A stretch of DNA of 18,871 nucleotides from the NCBI GenBank assembly GCA_049516635.1, contig JBEKSX010000057.1:1-18871 (forward strand), written 5' to 3'. This DNA is from JBEKSX01 sp049516635. Its GTDB lineage: Bacteria > Bacteroidota > Ignavibacteria > Tepidaquicellales > OLB5. The notes beneath the pieces are model-generated. The model saw only the letters and a list, made by a program, of their open reading frames with translations, did not search any database and was not told the DNA's origin. Shown here piece by piece: positions 1-6,892 of this stretch. The first letter of the stretch is position 1, and each line of letters begins with the position of its first letter. Made by a program: the position numbers and the translations under genes.

Positions 1-41
1 TTTTTCTCGAAATATTTATAGAATTCTTCGCATCTTACCAT
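1..41 (-). CDS. 5' end of a leftward gene cut by the window edge
   Basis: An ATG at 41-39 on the minus strand opens a frame (MVRCEEFYKYFEK) that runs off the left edge without a stop. An AAGGGA Shine-Dalgarno-like stretch lies about seven bases upstream, which favours this ATG over the overlapping one at 46-44, whose frame closes after three codons. Only 13 residues are visible, so the product cannot be named. The CEEFY...EKN-like start loosely resembles the N-termini of phosphonopyruvate-decarboxylase-type thiamine diphosphate enzymes, but that is a guess. Confidence 0.45.
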   Translation of the reverse strand, partial: MVRCEEFYKYFEK

Positions 42-227
42 GTCATTTCCCTTCTTTTCTACCTTTATTTATTTAACCGCTTTCGCTCATATCATTATCT
101 GTTCAAATTCCGACTGTGTGAGATTTGTTACCGTTTTTATCTTTTTTATTATTACTATTTTTTGTTATTGTGTTAGACATTTAATTATCTTATGTTAAGT
201 TTTGTTAATTTTATGACACTAATATAC
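42..227. other. AT-rich intergenic region between divergent genes
   Basis: This stretch lies between the leftward gene at the edge and the operator array of the XRE regulator. It contains T-rich runs and only tiny open frames, including a 25-codon minus-strand frame from 180 without a ribosome binding site. It probably holds the divergent promoters, but no convincing promoter elements are visible. Confidence 0.4.
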
Positions 228-273
228 TATGAAATCTCATAGCTGTCAATACCTATGGGTATGATATTTCATA
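228..273. promoter_or_regulatory. Tandem palindromic operators upstream of the XRE regulator
   Basis: Two palindromes with identical arms, TATGA-N4-TCATA, lie at 228-241 and 260-273. Their centres are 32 bp apart, close to three helical turns. A third palindrome, ATACC-TATG-GGTAT at 249-262, sits between them and overlaps the second. The array ends about 30 bases before the TTG start of the XRE-type gene, the usual place for autoregulatory operators of this family. Identity of ten arm bases in two copies is hard to explain by AT bias alone. That the adjacent regulator binds here is inference. Confidence 0.6.
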
Positions 274-304
274 CTATTTTCATAAATCATTAATTATTAA
301 TAAG

Positions 305-781
305 TTGAGAAGGCGTAAATTTAAACTAAATTCCGCTATTACCGATAGGGTACTCTCAATTATCAAAGCACGTGGAATCTCGAACTATCGATTAAGCAAA
401 GATGCGGGAATTCATGAAGCAAGCTTGAGCGGCTATTCAAGAAATCTTAATGATTGGAATATTGAAACGCTTACTAAAATAGCTCAATATTTCAGGGTTT
501 CTTTGGATTGGTTAATAAATGGTGAAGCGAAAAATTCTGAAGTCCAGGAATCCGGACAAACATATCCCGAGTATACGAGATTAAAGCTGACCGTAAAAAA
601 ACAAATTGAAAGAATAGAAGAGCTTGAGGATGAGAACAAGAGGTTGCGCCAGGCACTTCTGATCATGTTAGGAGAGGATAAGAAAGATATAAAAATCGGG
701 TTTAGACGAAATCTGATTAAGGGGGAACAAATCAATGAAAAGTCAATTGCAAAAACTACTGAAGGAAAACGAAAGACTTAA
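305..781 (+). CDS. XRE-family helix-turn-helix regulator with C-terminal coiled coil
   Basis: A 158-residue protein with an N-terminal HTH_XRE domain at about residues 10-72: the segment RLSKDAGIHEASLSGY carries the two-helix DNA-reading unit and RVSLDWLING is a typical end of this fold. A charged coiled coil (about 95-118, heptad leucines in EELEDENKRLRQALL) follows and probably drives dimerisation. The start is a TTG at 305 with no clear ribosome binding site; the frame is open back to 233 but has no ATG there, so the exact start is uncertain. The palindromes at 228-273 are its likely operators. Such regulators are common in prophages and accessory islands, which suits the AT-rich neighbourhood. 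The 3' end overlaps the next small frame by 47 bases. Confidence 0.8.
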   Translation: MRRRKFKLNSAITDRVLSIIKARGISNYRLSKDAGIHEASLSGYSRNLNDWNIETLTKIAQYFRVSLDWLINGEAKNSEVQESGQTYPEYTRLKLTVKKQIERIEELEDENKRLRQALLIMLGEDKKDIKIGFRRNLIKGEQINEKSIAKTTEGKRKT

Positions 782-905
782 AGAAATATTAAGAATATTA
801 TTGACAAATGGAAAACTTGATATATTAATCCATGATAAATCTATTAACGAAAATTGTAAGAAATGCCTGAAAGAGATCTTCAACTTATATGAACGTAGGA
901 ATTGA
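735..905 (+). CDS. Small leucine-rich coiled-coil protein overlapping the XRE gene
   Basis: A 56-residue frame starting at an ATG at 735, inside the end of the XRE gene in another frame, and ending with TGA at 903-905. An AGGGGG ribosome binding site lies about ten bases before the ATG, which supports translation. The N-terminal half (LQKLLKENERLKEILRILL) is a heptad-type helix resembling the coiled coil of the upstream regulator (LEDENKRLRQALLIML). The C-terminal half holds CKKC at residues 41-44. No family was recognised. The overlap suggests translational coupling; a role as partner or antagonist of the regulator is inference, and coiled coils look alike by chance. Confidence 0.55.
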   Translation: MKSQLQKLLKENERLKEILRILLTNGKLDILIHDKSINENCKKCLKEIFNLYERRN

Positions 906-987
906 TTTATCACAGCGGGTATTATTTTCAGGAATCGGAAATCTATAAGAACTATAAAGTTGTGAGAACTATATGAGAGGTTAAATA

Positions 988-1233
988 ATGGAAAATTATT
1001 GTGAAAAATTAATTAATGATCTTGAAAATGGAAAAGATGTTGATCCTATTAATATAAATCATGAATTGTTCATTATTGATAAAATAATAGATAAAAGGAT
1101 TTTAGATAAAGAGAAAATTTATATTCTTCTTTGTAAAGATATTAAGAATCATAAAAGATATGTGAAAATTATGTATGAACAAGAAACTGAACTATGGGGT
1201 TACCTCAAGGTTACTGAAGAAACTTTGATGTGA
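988..1233 (+). CDS. Hypothetical 81-residue protein
   Basis: A short charged AT-rich frame with a GAGAGG ribosome binding site about eight bases before its ATG. It has no signal peptide, membrane segment or recognisable motif. The central part (KIYILLCKDIKNHKRYVKIMY) looks like alternating beta strands, and the acidic N-terminus is Asn/Asp rich. It follows the XRE regulator and the coiled-coil ORF in the same direction after an 82-base gap and may share their transcript. It is followed by the tRNA-Asn-like gene. Function unknown. Confidence 0.6.
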   Translation: MENYCEKLINDLENGKDVDPININHELFIIDKIIDKRILDKEKIYILLCKDIKNHKRYVKIMYEQETELWGYLKVTEETLM

Positions 1234-1306
1234 TCAATTATGGTATCAATGTTCTTTTAAGAATATTAAGTTCTAAATATTGTTTCAAAAATTGAGGTTT
1301 TTCTTA

Positions 1307-1380
1307 TCCGCAATAATTTGGCCTTCTAGAGCATATGACTGTTAATCAGAGGGTCGCAGGTTCAAGTCCTGCCTGCGGAG
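1307..1380 (+). tRNA. tRNA-Asn (GTT), D-arm damaged; possibly a pseudogene
   Basis: A 74-base cloverleaf with anticodon loop CTGTTAA (GTT, Asn), a perfect T-arm (GCAGG-TTCAAGT-CCTGC), discriminator G as in bacterial tRNA-Asn, and acceptor TCCGCAA/CTGCGGA with one A-C mismatch next to the T-arm. CCA is not encoded in full. The D-arm is poor: ATTT faces GAGC with only three weak pairs, and the loop GGCCTTCTA lacks the usual A14 and GG18-19 arrangement. The anticodon stem TATGA/TCAGA has an A-G mismatch. The 3' half is well kept and the 5' D region is not, which could mean a remnant left by integration at a tRNA gene, or simply a diverged tRNA. Confidence 0.75.
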
Positions 1381-1382
1381 CA

Positions 1383-1406
1383 AAAGCCCATGTAATAATG
1401 GGCTTT
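1383..1406 (+). terminator. Hairpin terminator after the tRNA
   Basis: A perfect nine-base-pair inverted repeat, AAAGCCCAT-GTAATA-ATGGGCTTT, starts three bases after the tRNA end and is followed by TCTCATATT. The T-tract is interrupted, so it is a moderate rho-independent terminator. Confidence 0.65.
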
Positions 1407-1458
1407 CTCATATTGTATTTCCATTAATAGGTATTTTAGAATAAAGGAGATTAATATA

Positions 1459-1800
1459 ATGCCTGATGATAAAAATAATCCCATTCCCCAGCAGCAGATA
1501 AACATCGAAATAGGCGAGAAGGAAGCTGAAGGAATTTATTCCAATCTTGCTATCATATCACATTCACCGGCCGAGTTCATCATTGATTTCACACGTGTCC
1601 TGCCCGGAATACCTAAATCGAAGATAAGCGCCAGGATCATTATGACCCCCCAGCATACGAAGATGCTTCTCAGTGCTTTGAAGGAAAATATCGATAAATA
1701 TGAAAATCAATTTGGTGAGATACAGATATTCGGTTCACCGCAGCAGGGAGGTTTCGGTTTTCAGCCGATGATTAATCCGAAGGACGAAAAAGTTAATTAG
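1459..1800 (+). CDS. DUF3467 domain protein
   Basis: A 113-residue cytoplasmic protein matching DUF3467: the segments EGIYSNLAIISHSPAEFIID, RVLPG and ARIIMTPQHTKMLLSAL are hallmarks of the family, whose members are about 100 residues long. The family is widespread in Bacteroidota and other bacteria and has no established biochemical role. The start has a strong AAAGGAGA ribosome binding site. A Gly/Phe/Gln-rich tail (about 92-108) follows the domain. The gene lies convergent to the LptG-like gene, with only 24 bases between the two stops and no obvious terminator hairpin between them. Confidence 0.85.
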   Translation: MPDDKNNPIPQQQINIEIGEKEAEGIYSNLAIISHSPAEFIIDFTRVLPGIPKSKISARIIMTPQHTKMLLSALKENIDKYENQFGEIQIFGSPQQGGFGFQPMINPKDEKVN

Positions 1801-1824
1801 CAAAAAGCTGCATCCAGGAAATAG

Positions 1825-2931
1825 TCAATAATTCTTGAGATAAAGGTTTATCCCGCCAAACAGGGCAAAAGCAATATTAGCCAGCCATGCTGTCAGCAGG
1901 GGACTGAGGTCGCCGTTGTAACCGAAGGTCTGTGATATCTTTACGAAACCGAGATAAATAAAGCTTACCAGTAAACTGATACCGAACTGCAATGCCAGCC
2001 CTTTTCTTTTCTTAGAACCAGTAGAGATCGAAATGCCGAATATGATAACAATAAAACTGCTGAAAGGGAAGGATATTTTGGAATAGAAATCAACCTGGAG
2101 TCTATCGACGTTCTGGCTGCCTTTTACCTGGTTATCAATGAATTCATTCAGCTCACCGTAGTTCATCTCGTCGGGTTTCAATTGTTTTTTGGATATCACT
2201 TCCGGGTCGAGATTCAGCCTTTTTACTCCCTGAATTTGATATGCCGCAATTTCATTGAAAGTATGAATTTCTTCTGTGTGGTTTTCAAGGTCTCTTTCGA
2301 CAACATTTTCCATTATCCACTCGTGATTGACCCATTTCATACGATCCGCATCTACACGTTTTATTAATTCGGTTAAAGTATCCGGATTATATACCAGTAT
2401 AGATGTCTTTCCGGCAGTCATATTGACATCACTAAATTGATCTATCAGCACTATCTGGTTCTTCGAATCCTGAAAGTAGAGCCTGTTAAATCCTGTCGTC
2501 CCTGCATATTTACCCAGGTAATTTCTTTCCAGAGAATACTTGCTTTTGTTTGACTGCGGGACTATCCAGTTATTGAAATACAGCGATATGCAGGTTATAA
2601 CCATACCGATGGCTAGAAAGGGCAGCATAAATCTCATGAGACTTACACCGGCATTCTTTACTCCGATTATCTCATTGAATGTGACCATCCTTCCTGCAGT
2701 GAATAATGTAGCCAGAAGCACAGCTATAGGTGTGATCAATCTTATTATCTCGGGTGAAAAAAGAAGGTAATACCTGAATACGATCAATAAGCCTACTTTA
2801 TTATCGATGAATTTATCCAGGTTTTCGAATAGATCAACAAGGATGAAAATGATTATAAAACAAAGCAGTGCAAAAAGAAAATTCTTTATGAACTGAAGAA
2901 TGATATATTTATCTATTAGCTTGATTTTCAT
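1825..2931 (-). CDS. lptG: LptF/LptG (YjgP/YjgQ) family lipopolysaccharide export permease
   Basis: A 368-residue inner-membrane protein with the family layout: three N-terminal membrane helices (roughly 13-33, 53-75, 100-121), a long periplasmic domain (about 125-280) and three C-terminal helices (about 285-362). In the LPS transport machine, LptF and LptG form a heterodimer with the ATPase LptB that extracts lipopolysaccharide from the inner membrane and passes it to LptC/LptA. The N-terminus (DKYIILQFIKNF followed by DLFENLDKFID) is closer to LptG than LptF. The segment TLFTAGRMVTFNEIIGVKNAG is the cytoplasmic coupling region that meets LptB. No LptF or LptB gene lies nearby, so F versus G rests on the N-terminus only. 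Confidence 0.8.
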   Translation of the reverse strand: MKIKLIDKYIILQFIKNFLFALLCFIIIFILVDLFENLDKFIDNKVGLLIVFRYYLLFSPEIIRLITPIAVLLATLFTAGRMVTFNEIIGVKNAGVSLMRFMLPFLAIGMVITCISLYFNNWIVPQSNKSKYSLERNYLGKYAGTTGFNRLYFQDSKNQIVLIDQFSDVNMTAGKTSILVYNPDTLTELIKRVDADRMKWVNHEWIMENVVERDLENHTEEIHTFNEIAAYQIQGVKRLNLDPEVISKKQLKPDEMNYGELNEFIDNQVKGSQNVDRLQVDFYSKISFPFSSFIVIIFGISISTGSKKRKGLALQFGISLLVSFIYLGFVKISQTFGYNGDLSPLLTAWLANIAFALFGGINLYLKNY

Positions 2932-2990
2932 TTAATAACGCTTACCTTTTCATATTATCATGAGATCATAAAACCTCACACATAAAGGCG

Positions 2991-3734
2991 TTATTTACCG
3001 AAGTAAAAAGAAATGCCTCCGTAGAACTGGAGGAATGCTATGGTCCTGGCTGGTGTGGAAACATTATTGATCGTATGTTCGGCATCGTTCAATCCGTAAT
3101 TAAGCTGACTGTCCTGCTGAAATTTCTTCCCCAGTATATTCGCAATAAAATATTTTGCGCCTATGACTGCGCCGACATTCTGTTGAATAGGGAAGTCAAT
3201 ACCTCCGCCGAAGTTTACTCCAAATCTTAACTGAGACCATAGATTTGTAGTGTTTGTAGTTGAAATAAAAGTAGATATGAGAGATCCGCTGAATATGTTT
3301 ACATCAAAAGATGCTCCCGCAAAAGGACAGAAATGGCGGTTTTTGGGAAGGAATGACCATTCTGCACCAACCGAAAAAGTAGTAATATTCATTTTCTTGC
3401 TGATAGATACAGAGGTATCGACAGAACTATATTCTACATTCTGGTGAAATAGGTTAAAAGATAAGCCTGCAGTTAATTCAAAATGCTTTGCTTTCCCGAA
3501 AGCTTTTTTTAAAAAAAGCCCGTATCCATAACCCGTTTTCATATAGTATGTGTTCGTATCGGGATTGTTTGTTGTAAAAGTAGATGAGGTAGAACCGAAA
3601 GTGCCTTTAAGTGAACCGACAGGCAAAGAGTATCCGCCCGTTAATTGAATAATGGCTGAAGGCTGTGAATATAATGCAGTACCTGGTGCAATGCATGAGA
3701 TAAATAGTAAGAATAGAAGTTTATTTCTGAGCAT
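2991..3734 (-). CDS. Outer-membrane beta-barrel protein, paralogue 1 of 3
   Basis: A 247-residue protein with an N-terminal signal peptide (hydrophobic stretch about 5-21, cleavage near YSQ) followed by alternating aromatic/hydrophobic strands typical of small outer-membrane barrels, ending in aromatic-rich FYGGISFYFGK. It shares landmarks with the genes at 5022-5777 and 5909-6676: GGYSLP followed by LKG, FSVG, NIFSG, RFGVNFGGGIDF, YGLND and LQFYGGISFYF, in the same order. They are tandem paralogues. Genes of this type are usually left as hypothetical outer-membrane proteins; the substrate or role is unknown. It ends 59 bases before the LptG-like start, in the same direction. Confidence 0.75.
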   Translation of the reverse strand: MLRNKLLFLLFISCIAPGTALYSQPSAIIQLTGGYSLPVGSLKGTFGSTSSTFTTNNPDTNTYYMKTGYGYGLFLKKAFGKAKHFELTAGLSFNLFHQNVEYSSVDTSVSISKKMNITTFSVGAEWSFLPKNRHFCPFAGASFDVNIFSGSLISTFISTTNTTNLWSQLRFGVNFGGGIDFPIQQNVGAVIGAKYFIANILGKKFQQDSQLNYGLNDAEHTINNVSTPARTIAFLQFYGGISFYFGK

Positions 3735-4092
3735 TAAGTAAGATAATTGTTAATATATTGAATGTCAAAATTACAAATATTTGCTAAAATTACAATGTAT
3801 ATCAGAAGAGGGATAAAATAATATCTTCCGGGCAAGAGCATAATAGATAGTTTCTTAATGTTTAGTAACTAATTTAATATTGACAAAGATATACAATATA
3901 ATTATATTCAAATAGTTTAATCACTATCTTCTGTAAGATTTTATATACTTATTCCTGATCTATTATAATATCTCTTTCTGCCGACTCCTGTAATTTTTCT
4001 TTTACTTTTACTGTTACTCATTCTCTTACTATTAATACTGTAGCACATGACACTTTAATTGTTCTTTTTCATAATATTAACAAGGGGCTAAA
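3735..4092. other. 358-base intergenic region between divergent barrel genes
   Basis: Very AT-rich DNA holding the leftward promoter of 2991-3734 and the rightward promoter of 4093-4869. It contains a direct repeat AAAATTACAA (3767-3776 and 3785-3794) and a pyrimidine-rich stretch with TTACT-like units at about 3990-4050. A 35-codon basic frame on the minus strand has no ribosome binding site and is not called. Confidence 0.5.
3880..3908 (+). promoter_or_regulatory. Possible sigma-70-like promoter
   Basis: TTGACA at 3880-3885, a 17-base spacer and TATATT at 3903-3908 make a near-consensus sigma-70 arrangement pointing at the gene starting at 4093, with a leader of about 180 bases. In such AT-rich DNA a match can be accidental, and Bacteroidota housekeeping promoters often differ from this consensus. 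Confidence 0.3.
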
Positions 4093-4869
4093 ATGAAAAC
4101 AACATTTTTACTCATTTCAATTTTTCTTTTCACAGCATGCATGGCTTTTGCACAACAATACGAGGATGTGGTATATCTGAAAAACGGAGGCGAAATTCAC
4201 GGCACTATTATAGAGCAAGTTCCAAATGTTTCGATAAAGATAAAAACGAACGAAGGAAATATTTTCGTCTATAAGATGGAAGAAATTGAAAAGATAACAA
4301 AAAAGGAGATTACCGATGAAAATACAAATGAGGAGAAAACGAATTTGAAGCTCAAGAACAGGACCAGAGGTCTTTTTTTCAGAGTAGATTTGGAAATTGG
4401 TGGACCAACTGGAAGCACCCCAAGCGGCGGAGATTGGCAAGATATTTACGCTGTGCATCTGGGGAATAATTACTATTTAGGATATATGCTTAATAAAAAT
4501 TTTACCCTTGCAGGAAATTTAGGATGGAGCTTGTGGTTCCTTGATGCAGATTTCGCAGATGCAACGGGTTTCGGAAATGCCTTTATGTTAACATGGGGCG
4601 CTAATCTCATTGCCGGAGATCTTAAAGGTACGGATTTACTTGTTTATTGGGGAAGATTTGGACTTGGCGGTCAATTTATCACGGCGCCTTCCGGTTCTGA
4701 TGGTGATACAGAGGTCGGAGGGTATGCAGATTTTGCCGGAGGTTTGGGTTTTAAGATCACTAAAAAAGGAGGAGCTGCAATTTTTTTGGAACTGGGTTTT
4801 AAATTATCAATGACCGATAAAGTACCAAATACAGGAAGAATTGCACTCGGATTTACGACTACATTGTAA
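4093..4869 (+). CDS. Secreted barrel-type protein with a YLKNG/GTIIEQ N-terminal domain
   Basis: A 258-residue protein with signal peptide (1-20, cleavage after AFA), a compact beta domain at about 22-72 (VVYLKNGGEIHGTIIEQVP...FVYKMEEIEKI), a Lys/Glu/Asn-rich linker (72-92) and a C-terminal region with barrel-like strands (about 93-258) ending in GRIALGFTTTL. The N-terminal domain is a recurrent module in Bacteroidota envelope proteins; its ligand is not known to me. The ATG has an AAGGGG ribosome binding site seven bases upstream. It runs opposite to its three neighbours and does not share their landmark motifs, so it is not a fourth copy of that family. A strong terminator follows at 4969. 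Confidence 0.7.
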   Translation: MKTTFLLISIFLFTACMAFAQQYEDVVYLKNGGEIHGTIIEQVPNVSIKIKTNEGNIFVYKMEEIEKITKKEITDENTNEEKTNLKLKNRTRGLFFRVDLEIGGPTGSTPSGGDWQDIYAVHLGNNYYLGYMLNKNFTLAGNLGWSLWFLDADFADATGFGNAFMLTWGANLIAGDLKGTDLLVYWGRFGLGGQFITAPSGSDGDTEVGGYADFAGGLGFKITKKGGAAIFLELGFKLSMTDKVPNTGRIALGFTTTL

Positions 4870-4968
4870 TAATATATAGTAAGAATATTGAAATTCATAT
4901 GTTTGTAAGAATGTAGGAGTTAAGTTGATAAATATATAGAGGTTCGGTTTTTAAAATAAATGATCTTG

Positions 4969-4998
4969 AAAAGCCGCCAGTTTTGGCGGCTTTTTATT
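4969..4998 (+). terminator. Strong rho-independent terminator, probably bidirectional
   Basis: Stem AAAAGCCGCCA (4969-4979) pairs with TGGCGGCTTTTT from 4984, with loop GTTT and a T-run afterwards. The A-run on the left flank gives a T-run on the other strand too, so it can serve both 4093-4869 and the leftward gene 5022-5777. Confidence 0.85.
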
Positions 4999-5021
4999 TT
5001 TAATGTTTATTCAACTTTGAT

Positions 5022-5777
5022 CTACATTATCCATATTTTCTTTTTCGGCTTCATCAGGTAAATTGATATTCCGACGTAAAATTGAAGGTACTGGATCTTC
5101 TTTGCAGGGATAATTTTTCCATTATATGTATATTGCGAATCCCAAAGTCCGTATTCATAACCGGATACGCCAACACTGTCTTTACCTATAAGGTTTGCCA
5201 TGTGATATTTTATTCCTGCTACAAAACCGAAATCTTCATGTAAGGATACTTCTGCACCAGCCCCGAATTCCAGTCCGAATCTCGATTCTGTTATTTGATG
5301 ATTTTCGGTGGATGGAAGCGTATCTACTGCATCTAATAGCCAGCTTCCGCTTATGACATTCCATGTGAACAACGCCGATACGAACGGTCTCACCTGATGA
5401 AATTTTGGTGCGTTAAACTGCAAACCGACCCCGGTGGAAATGATATTCATTTTGAGAGTTTGTGTTGTTGTAAATCCCGTGTCAATTGATTGGCGGTAAC
5501 CATCTGCGTAGTTGCTGAATTCATTATAGCTGAAACACGCTACTACCCCTAAAAACCCTTTTTTATCAATCAGAAACATTCCGTCTGCGCCGATATTTAA
5601 ACCGCCTGACATATGATAGTTATTGTCAGTTTCGCTTCCCGGTAATTTACCCTTCAGGTCAGGAATGGGAAGGGAGTATCCCGCATTTATATGCAAAATT
5701 AACCTTGGCTGGGAAAAGGAAGCACTGCATAGAATAAGTATTGAAATTGAAGAGAGGAGAAAAAGTTTATTTAGCAT
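5022..5777 (-). CDS. Outer-membrane beta-barrel protein, paralogue 2 of 3
   Basis: A 251-residue protein with a signal peptide (hydrophobic about 4-21, cleavage near SFSQ) and strand-rich body. It shares the family landmarks in order: AGYSLPIPDLKG, GADGMFLIDKKG, STGVGLQF, RFGLEFGAGAEV, GIKYHMANLIGKD, YGLWDSQ and LQFYVGISIYL. Unlike its relatives it continues past the last aromatic strand with a basic tail (KPKKKIWIM), which is unusual because barrels normally end on the aromatic strand. It is the middle copy of the leftward group and is separated from the copy upstream by a strong terminator, so the copies are probably transcribed separately. Confidence 0.75.
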   Translation of the reverse strand: MLNKLFLLSSISILILCSASFSQPRLILHINAGYSLPIPDLKGKLPGSETDNNYHMSGGLNIGADGMFLIDKKGFLGVVACFSYNEFSNYADGYRQSIDTGFTTTQTLKMNIISTGVGLQFNAPKFHQVRPFVSALFTWNVISGSWLLDAVDTLPSTENHQITESRFGLEFGAGAEVSLHEDFGFVAGIKYHMANLIGKDSVGVSGYEYGLWDSQYTYNGKIIPAKKIQYLQFYVGISIYLMKPKKKIWIM

Positions 5778-5851
5778 GTTCTGTGAGCTTTTGGATAAAT
5801 GATAAAAACATTAATATTTATCAGGTAATATAATTTGATGCCATTAAAAAA

Positions 5852-5878
5852 AAAAGGGAGTCTTTTGGACTCCCTTTT
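5852..5878 (-). terminator. Rho-independent terminator for the 5909-6676 gene
   Basis: On the minus strand the stem AAAAGGGAGTC/GACTCCCTTTT (5878-5868 and 5862-5852, five-base loop) is followed by a run of T residues. It lies 31 bases after the stop of the leftward barrel gene. Confidence 0.9.
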
Positions 5879-5908
5879 GAAAGCTTGACTTAATTAAGCC
5901 ATTTAGAA

Positions 5909-6676
5909 TTATTTTTTTACCGGTGTAGTTTTTCTCAGGCTAAAGTAGAAACTCATACCTGCGTAGAATTGCAAGTAATCAATTTTCTTTGCTTTCATCG
6001 TAGTGGTTTCTTTATCATTTAAACCATAAGTAGTGCTTGTGGCTGCAGTGGTATCTTTACCAAATAAGTTCAAAAAAGCATATCTTCCGCCTATAATAAT
6101 ACCAATGGTCTTACTTAACTTCACATCTACTCCTGCACCAAACCTGGCTCCAAACCTTACGGCTGATGACATATCTGCGGAATAGCTTGTACCAGCACCG
6201 CTTGGAGCAAATGTAGTTGTTCCGCTAAAGATATTTGTGGTGAAATTAACATTTACAAATGGATTGGCAGGTCTTTTCGGGGCGAAATCGTATTCTGCGC
6301 CAACACCGATCGAAAACACATTTATCTTAGATTTCCAGGTACCTGTTCCAATTAAAGTATCGGAAGAGGTTACTCCAATGTCACCGCTGCTTAACATTGT
6401 ATAATTAAACGATAACATAATTCCAAATGTGCTTTTCTTATCAACATAATATTTACCATCCGCTCCAAAATTAAACCCGCTTTTCATAAAATACGGGGTA
6501 GGGTTTTTTCCTGAAGTTATATCATCCGGATAGGTTCCTTTTAAATCAGGAAGCGGTAATGTGTACCCTCCGTAAATATGCAGCGCCATTTTTGGGACGG
6601 GATAAGTTTGAGCTCTTAAGCTGTTTACTGCAAATAAAACAGCCAGAATTACGATCAATGCACTTAGTTTTTTCAA
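5909..6676 (-). CDS. Outer-membrane beta-barrel protein, paralogue 3 of 3
   Basis: A 255-residue protein with a clear signal peptide (hydrophobic about 6-18, cleavage after LRAQ) and barrel-like body. Family landmarks: GGYTLPLPDLKG, GADGKYYVDKKS, FSIGVGAEYDF, NIFSGTT, RFGARFGAGVDV, GGRYAFLNLFGKD, YGLND and LQFYAGMSFYF. A short basic tail (SLRKTTPVKK) follows the last strand. The start is a TTG at 6676-6674 with an AAGGAG ribosome binding site about eight bases upstream; no ATG is nearby. Its own terminator follows at 5852-5878. Role unknown; probably an abundant porin-like or structural envelope protein, by analogy only. Confidence 0.75.
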   Translation of the reverse strand: MKKLSALIVILAVLFAVNSLRAQTYPVPKMALHIYGGYTLPLPDLKGTYPDDITSGKNPTPYFMKSGFNFGADGKYYVDKKSTFGIMLSFNYTMLSSGDIGVTSSDTLIGTGTWKSKINVFSIGVGAEYDFAPKRPANPFVNVNFTTNIFSGTTTFAPSGAGTSYSADMSSAVRFGARFGAGVDVKLSKTIGIIIGGRYAFLNLFGKDTTAATSTTYGLNDKETTTMKAKKIDYLQFYAGMSFYFSLRKTTPVKK

Positions 6677-6892
6677 TTTGTTTCTCCTTATTTTTGTTTA
6701 AAAAAGTTATTTATAGTTACTGAGAATTTGTAATCGTGTATGTGACTTTAAATAACCGGCAGAACCGGTATAAAAAATTTTACTCCGTTTACTTCTCTCC
6801 TTTCTATAAATGGTTTTACAAATTTACAAATTACGAATATCAGATTCAAGTATTATTATATAAAAATAAACAATTTATATCAATAAAGCAAA

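Noticed and set aside
104..180. 25-codon minus-strand frame (MSNTITKNSNNKKDKNG...) left of the XRE operators
   Set aside because: Low complexity, no ribosome binding site, and typical of chance frames in AT-rich DNA.
1..1380. Prophage
   Set aside because: Only a regulator and small ORFs are visible; no integrase, structural or lysis gene lies in the window.
3940..4044. 35-codon, very basic minus-strand frame (MCYSINSKRMSNSKSKRK...) in the 3735-4092 gap
   Set aside because: No ribosome binding site, mirror of a pyrimidine-rich tract, and composition explained by TTACT-like sequence on the other strand.
6755..6769. ACCGG-N5-CCGGT inverted repeat after copA as terminator or copper operator
   Set aside because: Five-base arms only, no T-run in the right direction, and located downstream of the gene, so neither role is supported.
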